A stretch of DNA of 6,975 nucleotides from Deltaproteobacteria bacterium (GTDB lineage: Bacteria; Desulfobacterota; Desulfobaccia; Desulfobaccales; 0-14-0-80-60-11): positions 1 through 6,975 of the forward strand of contig JAMCQY010000373.1 of NCBI GenBank assembly GCA_023381945.1, written 5' to 3'. Below are positions 1-6,975 of the stretch, one piece after another. Position numbers and translations under genes: made by a program. The notes under the pieces are model-generated. The model saw only the letters and a program-made list of their open reading frames with translations, did no database searches and had not been told where the DNA came from. The first letter of the stretch is position 1. Each line of letters starts with the position of its first letter.

Positions 1-2266
<2,266 letters not shown>

Positions 2267-2271
2267 TCGAG

Positions 2272-2280
2272 CCCTCCTTT
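2272..2280 (-). promoter_or_regulatory. Ribosome binding site of nuoBCD, inside nuoA
   Basis: Read on the minus strand, AAAGGAGGG ends 5 nt before the TTG at 2266-2264, with 6 nt between the AGGAGG core and the start codon. It lies within the last codons of nuoA (Lys-Gly-Gly-Leu-Asp-Trp region). It decides the start, because no other ATG, GTG or TTG in that frame before 2158 has an SD. Confidence 0.8.
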
Positions 2281-2690
2281 GAGCCACAGGTAAACCAGGC
2301 TGAGGAGCAGGATGATGATGAAAAAGCTGATCTGCAGCCAGCCGCGCCAACTGAGGTCTTCGATGGCCACCGCCCAGGAAAAGATCAGGGCGGTTTCCAC
2401 GTCGAAGATGAGAAAGAAAACCGCCACCAGGTAAAAGGGCACCGGATAGCGGAAACGGGCCCAGCCGGTGGGAATCACCCCGCATTCGTAGGGCCGTTCC
2501 TTTTCATAGTCGGGCTTCTGTTCCCCCAACCACCGGGTCAGGAACAACAGCAACCCCAGCAGGACCAGGACAATGCCGGTATAGAGGGCCAGACTGAGCA
2601 ATCCAGGGGACCAGGGGCTCAAGATGGCGGGACTTACCGGCTGCATAAAGTTCCCTGAAAATAACTCTGTAAATGCCTTGATTGGGGAAG

Positions 2691-2720
2691 ACTATAGGTT
2701 AAAAGGGTAATCATTATTAA
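2691..2720 (-). promoter_or_regulatory. Possible promoter of the nuo operon
   Basis: Minus-strand TATAGT (2696-2691) is a good -10 hexamer. The best -35, TTAATA (2720-2715, 4 of 6), sits 18 bp upstream within an AT-rich stretch that contrasts with the GC-rich coding DNA. A start near 2684 would give a leader of about 38 nt before nuoA. Only the motifs support it. Confidence 0.35.
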
Positions 2721-2837
2721 TAGTTATTCCTAAGGCTTGCGAGGTAACTACCTACTAAACCTAAGAACCGCGCTCCCACCTGTCAAGGCTCAACCCGGGG
2801 AGCCGCCAATGGGCTTTCGGCCTGCCCCAAAATTATG

Positions 2838-2868
2838 AAAAAGTTGGTGGGGCTGGCGTCTCCCCGCC
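2838..2868 (-). terminator. Rho-independent terminator of the PAP2-like gene
   Basis: Immediately at the stop codon, the minus strand reads GGCGGGG, a 9-nt loop, then CCCCACC. This forms a stem with one C-A mismatch, and AACTTTTT follows. The plus strand has no T-run after the same hairpin, so it is directional. It separates the PAP2-like gene from the nuo operon downstream on the same strand. Confidence 0.6.
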
Positions 2869-3518
2869 TACATTCTTGCGTCTTGGCGTGAGGCCGATCT
2901 TCTCAGGGCAGACCCCGAAAAGAAAAACCGAATCAGGAAGGCCGCCCAGAGTAATCCCAGGTAATAAGAAATAATCACGTCGCTGGGCCAGTGTGCCCCC
3001 AGGGCGATACGGGCCACCCCGCCCAGGATGAGGATAGCTAGGCAGCCAAGCAGCATACAGGTGCGCCGCCAACCGGAAGTCTTAACCGCGGCCAGAATCG
3101 CCAGGAAGCCGAAAGTTGCAGCAAACACCAGGACGGATAGAGAAGGAAAGCCATAACCCGAAAATGGCCGAAAGACCCGCACCAGGTCCGGAGAAGGCCG
3201 CTGCCGGGCAATAACCGGGCTGAGGATATAGTTTCCCAGGACCATTATCCCTACCAGGCTGATCACCGAGGCCACTGCGCCGCGCCAGCCGGCCATGTTC
3301 CAGGACAGAGCCAGGACTAGCGCCAATATCAGCAGGACCCAGGGAAATTGGGCCGTCCTTGAGACGCCTGCCGCCCAACCCAGGTCTTGGGGGACCAGGG
3401 ATTGCACCCACCTCGCCACCGCCACGTCCCCTGGAAACACGGGGAAATAGTGCGCGGCCAGGGTAGCGCTGATGGCAATGACCACCAATCCGATCCATAA
3501 GGCGTAGTTAGGGCGCAT
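2868..3518 (-). CDS. PAP2-superfamily membrane protein with degenerate catalytic motifs
   Basis: The PAP2 superfamily contains lipid phosphatases such as undecaprenyl-pyrophosphate and phosphatidic-acid phosphatases. This 216-residue protein has the usual layout: an N-terminal helix (7-25), a periplasmic stretch containing PVFPGDVAVARWVQ, then helices at about 59-73, 80-103, 128-145, 153-168 and 181-196. The three motifs are recognisable but altered. Motif 1 keeps Arg107-Pro108, but the expected Lys is Ser100. Motif 2, normally PSGH, is PSLS (125-128), so its His is missing. Motif 3 reads ARIALGAHWPSD, keeping Arg170, the nucleophile His176 and Asp180, with Ser replaced by Ala169. The nucleophile thus survives, but lysine and the second His do not, so ordinary phosphatase activity is uncertain. 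The start ATG has no clear SD and lies only about 9 nt after a predicted transcription start. It is divergent from the ubiA operon and has its own terminator. A sequence-diverged but functional subfamily is the alternative to an inactive one. Confidence 0.8.
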   Translation of the reverse strand: MRPNYALWIGLVVIAISATLAAHYFPVFPGDVAVARWVQSLVPQDLGWAAGVSRTAQFPWVLLILALVLALSWNMAGWRGAVASVISLVGIMVLGNYILSPVIARQRPSPDLVRVFRPFSGYGFPSLSVLVFAATFGFLAILAAVKTSGWRRTCMLLGCLAILILGGVARIALGAHWPSDVIISYYLGLLWAAFLIRFFFSGSALRRSASRQDARM

Positions 3519-3533
3519 AGTTTACTCGTTTCG

Positions 3534-3562
3534 ATAATTTGGACATAAAATTAGCACTTCAA
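3534..3562 (-). promoter_or_regulatory. Possible promoter of the PAP2-like gene
   Basis: Minus-strand TTGAAG (3562-3557) and AATTAT (3539-3534) are separated by exactly 17 bp, and each matches 4 of 6 consensus bases. Transcription would begin about 9 nt before the ATG, giving an almost leaderless message. This fits the absence of an SD. Motif evidence only. Confidence 0.35.
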
Positions 3563-3601
3563 TGTGTACTTTCAAGGGTGCGCAGTCTGCACCAGTGATG
3601 C

Positions 3602-3629
3602 TTGACAGCCCAGGCTGCCGCCTTATCTT
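3602..3629 (+). promoter_or_regulatory. Possible promoter of the ubiA-DUF2231 operon
   Basis: A perfect TTGACA (3602-3607) is followed after 16 bp by TATCTT (3624-3629, 4 of 6). The small dyad CAGCC-CA-GGCTG (3606-3617) overlaps the -35 and spacer and could be an operator or chance. Transcription from here would place both heptamer arrays in a roughly 110-nt 5' leader. Confidence 0.4.
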
Positions 3630-3631
3630 AA

Positions 3632-3680
3632 GTGAGCAGTTAGCAGTGAATAGTGGATAGCGAATCGTGAATAGTTAATG
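3632..3680 (+). repeat. Heptamer tandem array A, seven units, consensus GTGAATA
   Basis: Seven consecutive 7-base units in strict phase: GTGAGCA, GTTAGCA, GTGAATA, GTGGATA, GCGAATC, GTGAATA, GTTAATG. A weaker eighth unit (ACCAGTA) may follow. Each unit differs from the consensus by 0-3 bases. A 7-nt period cycles through all reading frames and brings TGA, TAG and TAA, so it is not coding. It resembles the heptameric short tandem repeats known from cyanobacteria in style, not in sequence. Confidence 0.75.
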
Positions 3681-3703
3681 ACCAGTAAAGACGAAAATTA
3701 TTA

Positions 3704-3738
3704 CTGAAGGCTGACCGCTGAAAGCTGAGAGCTATATC
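3704..3738 (+). repeat. Heptamer tandem array B, consensus CTGAAAG
   Basis: Four in-phase units, CTGAAGG, CTGACCG, CTGAAAG and CTGAGAG (3704-3731), with a degenerate fifth (CTATATC). Two more copies, CTGAAAG and CTGAAAC, occur at 3766-3779 inside the predicted first codons of the ubiA-family gene, out of phase with the first block. The consensus differs from array A, 23 nt upstream, but the period is the same. Confidence 0.65.
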
Positions 3739-3747
3739 CCCAGAGCC

Positions 3748-4728
3748 ATGAGCGACCATCCTATTCTGAAAGCTGAAACGAACCCGTCCGCCATGGAGTT
3801 CGGCCTCTCCCGTTTCAAGCTCTTCCTGGCCCTGTCCCGCACCCCTCACGGCCTCCTCGACCTGGCAGCCCCGGCCCTGGCGGCGCTTCTCGCACTTGGG
3901 ACCTTCCCGCCCCCGGGGGTCATCGCCCTGGGCCTGCTCACCGTCTTTGCCGGCTATACCGCGGTTTACGCCCTGAACGACGTGGTGGACTGCCGGGTGG
4001 ACCAGGAAAAATTTCTCATGCAGGGGGCCCCCAAGGCGGACCATTATCTGGACGACGTGTTCGTGCGCCACCCCATGGCCGCAGGCTGGATGAGCTTCCG
4101 CGAGGGGCTGCTCTGGACCGGGGGCTGGGCCTTCGTAGCCCTACTGGGCGCTTACACCCTCAACCCGGTGTGCGCCTTGATCTTTCTTCTGGGCTGCATT
4201 CTTGAGGCCGTCTATTGCCTGCTCCTCAAGGTCAGCCATCTGCGTCTGCTGGTGGCCGGCGTGGTCAAGAGCCTGGGCGCCGCGGCCGCGGTCTTCGCCG
4301 TAGACTCACAGCCCTCGCCGGTCTTCCTGGCGGTACTTTTTCTCTGGATCTTTCTCTGGGAAGTCGGCGGCCAAAATATCCCGGCCGACTGGCATGATGT
4401 CGAACCTGACCGCCGCCTTAAGGCGAAGACGATCCCAGTGGTCTTCGGCCTGAGAAAGGCCGGGGCCCTGTCACTGGCTGCTTTGGCCGGCAGCCTCATC
4501 CTCAGCCTGGCCATCCTGCGGTTGGGTCCGGTCACTTTCCCCCTCTCGCATCACCTCCTGATCTTGGGGTTGGGGGTCTACCTGTTGTTGCTGCCTGCCT
4601 GGCGGCTTTACCGGAATCATGATTGCGCCGCGGCCCTGTTTAACCGGGCCAGCTACTATCCCCTGGCGGTGCTGGCCGTGGTCCTGGCGAACCTTTGGGC
4701 CAGTCCAGGATTGGCGGCTTGGTGGTGA
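3748..4728 (+). CDS. UbiA-family membrane prenyltransferase
   Basis: Members move a polyprenyl group onto an acceptor (quinone rings, heme, chlorophyllide, glycerol lipids) inside the membrane, using Mg2+ bound by two Asp-rich motifs. Both motifs are present in this 326-residue protein: NDVVDCRVD (77-85; Asn77, Asp78, Asp81, Asp85) and DWHDVEPD (214-221; Asp214, Asp217, Asp221), followed by KAKTIPVVFG as in the family. About eight or nine hydrophobic helices are seen. Between motif 1 and the next helix there is roughly 18 extra residues (around 89-108), and the usual RPLxxG becomes RHPMAAG, so it is not a standard UbiA, MenA or CyoE; the substrate cannot be named. The first 15 codons include heptamer-repeat DNA and have no clear SD, so ATG at 3793 (MEFGLSRFKLFL) may be the true start. 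The stop overlaps the next gene's ATG (TGATG). It is first in a three-gene operon. Confidence 0.85.
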   Translation: MSDHPILKAETNPSAMEFGLSRFKLFLALSRTPHGLLDLAAPALAALLALGTFPPPGVIALGLLTVFAGYTAVYALNDVVDCRVDQEKFLMQGAPKADHYLDDVFVRHPMAAGWMSFREGLLWTGGWAFVALLGAYTLNPVCALIFLLGCILEAVYCLLLKVSHLRLLVAGVVKSLGAAAAVFAVDSQPSPVFLAVLFLWIFLWEVGGQNIPADWHDVEPDRRLKAKTIPVVFGLRKAGALSLAALAGSLILSLAILRLGPVTFPLSHHLLILGLGVYLLLLPAWRLYRNHDCAAALFNRASYYPLAVLAVVLANLWASPGLAAWW

Positions 4729-5306
4729 TGGCAACCAGACGCCTGCCGGGAAAGGCAGAACCGGACGGGTTATGGATGGCTGACCTGGCGGCCCGCTACC
4801 CCTATCTGCAACGCCACCCCCATCCGGCAATGGCTCATTTTCCCATCGTCTTCATGCTGTCCGCCAGCTTTTTCACGCTGCTTTATCTGCTGACCGGCGT
4901 GGCGTCCTTTGAGACTACGGCCTTTCACTGCCTGGGAGGCGGGATGCTGACCACTCCAGGGGCCATTATCACCGGGGTCTTCACCCAAAGGTTGAACTAT
5001 CCGCACCCCGAACCTACTCTGGCCCAGGAAAGGCGCCTGTCATATCTACTGTGGGCCATGGTCACTGCGGCCTTTGTCTGGCGGTGGCTCGATCCATTGG
5101 TGCTGCGGGACCTCCAAGGCTGGAATTTTGTCTATCTCCTGCTGGTTCTGGCACTGACGCCGTTGGTGACGGTGATCAGCTTTCACGGCGGCATGATTAC
5201 TTTTCCTCTTGAAGAAAATTCTGCTGACGGGGCGGCGGTTCGGCCGTTCACAATCGTAGGGGCGGGTTTAAAACCCGCCCCTACACCAAGGGAAAAAATT
5301 GGCTGA
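4728..5306 (+). CDS. DUF2231 four-helix membrane protein with palindrome-derived C-terminal tail
   Basis: Function unknown. The core (about residues 24-163) has the DUF2231 signature HPHPAMAHFPI (30-40) and four membrane helices at about 38-56, 70-88, 104-121 and 133-152. It is clearly homologous to the C-terminal domain of the next protein: both have HPHPxxxHFPIVF, FETTAxHCLGGG, an LNY after helix 2, WRWL, and a final TFPL. Conserved His30, His32, His37 and His67 could bind heme or metal, which is inference. The paralog stops right after TFPLHEE, whereas this one continues for about 28 residues through DNA that includes a 29-bp palindrome, giving VGAGLKPAPT (177-186). The start is placed at the ATG in TGATG at the ubiA stop, implying translational coupling. 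ATG at 4776 (MADLAARY) is a good alternative, and GTG at 4722 or 4725 and TTG at 4695 are less likely. Its stop overlaps the next start by 8 nt. Confidence 0.8.
   Translation: MATRRLPGKAEPDGLWMADLAARYPYLQRHPHPAMAHFPIVFMLSASFFTLLYLLTGVASFETTAFHCLGGGMLTTPGAIITGVFTQRLNYPHPEPTLAQERRLSYLLWAMVTAAFVWRWLDPLVLRDLQGWNFVYLLLVLALTPLVTVISFHGGMITFPLEENSADGAAVRPFTIVGAGLKPAPTPREKIG
5256..5284 (+). repeat. 29-bp near-perfect palindrome (REP-like element) within a coding end
   Basis: Left arm GTAGGGGCGGGTTT, one central A, then the exact reverse complement AAACCCGCCCCTAC, giving 14-bp arms. In RNA it would form a very stable hairpin 3 nt before the SD of the next gene. Translated in the upstream frame it reads VGAGLKPAPT, a tail I recall at the ends of many annotated deltaproteobacterial proteins, consistent with a dispersed genomic repeat. 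Only one copy is in the window, so dispersal is not shown here. Confidence 0.75.
5288..5293 (+). promoter_or_regulatory. Ribosome binding site deciding a TTG start
   Basis: AAGGGA lies 5 nt before TTG at 5299. The SD follows directly on the palindrome hairpin, and both lie within the last codons of the upstream gene. No ATG or GTG exists in this frame ahead of the cytochrome b5 domain. Confidence 0.6.
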
Positions 5307-6051
5307 AGAATTAAAAGAATTTACCGTTGAAGACCTGGCCGAATTCAACGGCGCCGATGGCAAGCCTGTCTATATCGCCTACCAGGGCCGGGTCTACGAT
5401 GTCAGCGGCAGCGAACTGTGGGCCGGAGGGGAACACATGACGGGCCACGCCGCCGGGGCCGACCTCAGCGCCGAGTTGCCCGAAGCCCCCCACGGTGAAG
5501 AGGTCTTTGAGCGCTACCCCCTGGTGGGGATACTAAAAGCGAGCCCCGAGTCCACCGCCCCGCAGGCAGAGACCGCCAGAAAGCCGCGGCCGGGATTTTG
5601 GGCCCGGTTTCTTAAGCGTTTTCCCCTGTTCCGGCGCCACCCTCACCCCATGACGGTGCACTTCCCTATCGTTTTCTTTATCTCCGCGCCGGTCTTTGCG
5701 CTCCTTTATCTGCTCACCAGCAATGCCGCCTTTGAGACCACTGCCTGGCATTGCTTGGGAGGAGGGGTGCTGTTCACCCCGGTGGCCCTGATTACCGGGC
5801 TGCTCACCTGGTGGCTCAACTACGAATTGCGGCCCCTACGGCCGGTCATCATCAAGCTGACCCTGACTCCCATCCTGCTGACCGTGGGGACCGGGACCTT
5901 TATCTGGCGCTGGCTGAACCCGGGAATTCTCGCCGCTCTGGACCATTGGACCGGCAAGGTCTTTCTGGTCCTGATCTTTTCCCTGCTGCCTTTGGTGAGT
6001 CTCGTCGGCTGGTATGGCGCCACCCTGACTTTTCCCCTGCATGAAGAATGA
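5299..6051 (+). CDS. Cytochrome b5-like heme-binding domain fused to DUF2231 membrane domain
   Basis: This 250-residue two-domain protein is likely a membrane-anchored heme protein. Residues 5-80 match the short bacterial cytochrome b5-like family: FTVEDLAEFNG, YIAYQGRVYDVSGSELW, then EHMTGHAAGADLS and EAPHGEEVFERYPLVGIL. By alignment with cytochrome b5, His46 (or His50) and His65 are the probable axial ligands. A charged Pro-rich linker (81-111) leads to a DUF2231 domain with HPHPMTVHFPI (114-124) and helices at about 122-140, 153-172, 183-205 and 219-241. There is no signal peptide, so the heme domain is probably cytoplasmic unless the membrane domain inverts it. It is the tandem paralog of the preceding gene, which lacks the heme domain. 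The start is TTG, supported by AAGGGA 5 nt upstream, overlapping the upstream stop by 8 nt. It is last in the operon. The heme domain is a firm family call; electron transfer is inference. Confidence 0.85.
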   Translation: MAEELKEFTVEDLAEFNGADGKPVYIAYQGRVYDVSGSELWAGGEHMTGHAAGADLSAELPEAPHGEEVFERYPLVGILKASPESTAPQAETARKPRPGFWARFLKRFPLFRRHPHPMTVHFPIVFFISAPVFALLYLLTSNAAFETTAWHCLGGGVLFTPVALITGLLTWWLNYELRPLRPVIIKLTLTPILLTVGTGTFIWRWLNPGILAALDHWTGKVFLVLIFSLLPLVSLVGWYGATLTFPLHEE

Positions 6052-6193
6052 ACTTGTGTGGGGCAAATTCAGGGCTACATACCGATATCCGACTTTGAAA
6101 CTTGCAAACCTGACCTTTAGTTCTTAATTTTAATTTCTAGCCGAAGAAAACAGCCTTTCCGCCAAGCAATCTACCGTCCGGGAGGACCCGTTT

Positions 6194-6975
6194 ATGGCAG
6201 AAAAAGAACAGCTGGAAAAACTGGCCAAGATCGCCGCCTGGATGCGCTTTTACATTCTCAATATGACCACCCAGGCTGGCAGCGGTCACCCCACTTCGGC
6301 GCTTTCCGGGGTGGAGCTGATGGCTGCTCTCTTCTTCGGAGGTATCTTCCGCTACGACCTGAAGAATCCCAAACACCCCAATAACGACCGCCTGATTTTT
6401 TCTAAGGGCCACGCCACCCCCCTGTTCTATACCCTTTGGGCTGTGGCCGGCGGCCTGACCGTTGACGAGTTGATGACCTATCGTCATTTCGGCAGCCCAC
6501 TGGAAGGCCACCCCACGATGGCCTTCCGCTTCACCGCGTCGGCAATCCCGCCTTCGGGCCAGGGACTCTCCATCGGGGTGGGCCAGGCCCTGAACGGCAA
6601 GTACCTGGACAAGGTGCCCTATACGACTTACGTGCTCCTGGGCGACAGCGAAATGGGCGAAGGCTCGCAGTGGGAAGCTTTGCAGCTTGCGGCCCACTAC
6701 AAATTGGACAACCTGGTGGGCGTTCTTGACGTCAACCGCCTGGGCCAGCGGGGCGAGACCATGTACGGCTGGGACCTGATGGCCTATGAAGACCGGATCG
6801 CCTCCTTCGGCTGGGAAACCATCCTGATTCAAAACGGCCACTCCTTCCCCGAGGTCCTGGAGGCTTATCGCCAAGCCGCCCTGGTGACCGACAAACCCGT
6901 CATGCTCATTGCCAAGACCATCAAGGGCAAAGGCGTGTCGTTCGTAGAAAACCAAAATGGCTGGCACGGCAAGCC
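6194..6975 (+). CDS. tkt: Transketolase, N-terminal part, cut by window edge
   Basis: Thiamine-diphosphate enzyme that moves two-carbon ketol units between sugar phosphates in the non-oxidative pentose phosphate pathway; cytoplasmic. The first 260 residues are visible, the whole pyrophosphate-binding domain. Motifs: GSGHPTSALSGVEL (29-42, His32), DRLIFSKGHATPLFY (65-79, His73), PPSGQGLSIGVGQALNGKY (119-137), and the ThDP/Mg2+ motif from LLGDSEMGEGSQWEA (148-162, Asp151, Glu153) to Asn181 in DVNRLGQ. It ends at GWHGK, as in the animal-type full-length enzyme, which it resembles more than E. coli TktA. GDSE stands where many have GDGE. The start ATG has GGGAGGA (6180-6186) 7 nt upstream. A 142-nt AT-rich gap containing TTGAAA (6095-6100) and TTTAAT (6129-6134), too far apart to form a convincing pair, separates it from the preceding operon. 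A split transketolase, with the C-terminal half as a separate gene, cannot be excluded because the end is missing. Confidence 0.93.
   Translation, partial: MAEKEQLEKLAKIAAWMRFYILNMTTQAGSGHPTSALSGVELMAALFFGGIFRYDLKNPKHPNNDRLIFSKGHATPLFYTLWAVAGGLTVDELMTYRHFGSPLEGHPTMAFRFTASAIPPSGQGLSIGVGQALNGKYLDKVPYTTYVLLGDSEMGEGSQWEALQLAAHYKLDNLVGVLDVNRLGQRGETMYGWDLMAYEDRIASFGWETILIQNGHSFPEVLEAYRQAALVTDKPVMLIAKTIKGKGVSFVENQNGWHGK

Noticed and set aside
3577..3593. Inverted repeat GGTGC-GCAGTCT-GCACC in the divergent region
   Set aside because: Arms of only 5 bp, no T-run after it, and no link to a known operator; too weak to call.
3632..3738. CRISPR array
   Set aside because: Units are 7 bases with no spacers; this is a simple tandem repeat.
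3640..4071. Minus-strand open frame of 143 codons opposite the UbiA-family gene
   Set aside because: It runs antisense through both Asp-rich-motif coding DNA and the heptamer arrays; no family resemblance.
5256..5284. Rho-independent terminator between the DUF2231 genes
   Set aside because: The hairpin is strong but no T-run follows, it lies inside coding sequence, and the next gene overlaps the upstream stop, so termination here is unlikely.
6137..6967. Minus-strand open frame of 276 codons
   Set aside because: Antisense to transketolase, whose motifs and SD are clear. Long reverse frames arise from GC-rich codon use.

Overview
The window is GC-rich DNA of a bacterial chromosome. An E. coli-type complex I whose B, C and D subunits are fused, a short palindromic element that reads as VGAGLKPAPT, and heptamer repeats between genes together suggest a Desulfobacterota or Syntrophobacterales-like deltaproteobacterium. 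That placement is an inference from recalled patterns, not a proven assignment. No tRNA, rRNA, CRISPR array, transposase or phage gene is visible, and no gene-free stretch exceeds about 230 bases.

Left part, minus strand (1-2646): the start of a nuo operon, read leftwards. nuoA comes first, then one very long frame that carries NuoB, NuoC and NuoD in a single polypeptide and runs off the left edge about 85 residues before the expected NuoD end. nuoBCD starts at a TTG with an excellent Shine-Dalgarno (SD) sequence inside nuoA, and the two genes overlap by 46 nt. The rest of the operon must lie beyond position 1.

Middle (2647-3747): a 221-nt gap holds a weak promoter for nuoA and a terminator for the next gene. 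That gene is a minus-strand PAP2-superfamily membrane protein (2868-3518) whose catalytic motifs are partly lost. A divergent 229-nt gap follows. It contains a promoter candidate in each direction and two arrays of 7-base tandem repeats lying in the predicted leader of the rightward operon.

Right part, plus strand (3748-6051): a tightly packed three-gene operon. It encodes a UbiA-type prenyltransferase, a four-helix DUF2231 membrane protein, and a second DUF2231 protein fused to an N-terminal cytochrome b5-like heme domain. The two DUF2231 genes are clear tandem paralogs. Between them sits a 29-bp palindrome that has become the coding tail of the first one. The set looks like an uncharacterised membrane module, possibly redox or lipid-quinone related; the function is inference.

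Far right (6194-6975): the N-terminal 260 residues of a transketolase with a strong SD, cut by the window edge.

The best candidates for something little described are the NuoBCD fusion, the ubiA-DUF2231-cytb5/DUF2231 cassette with its palindrome-derived tail, and the heptamer arrays in the cassette's leader.
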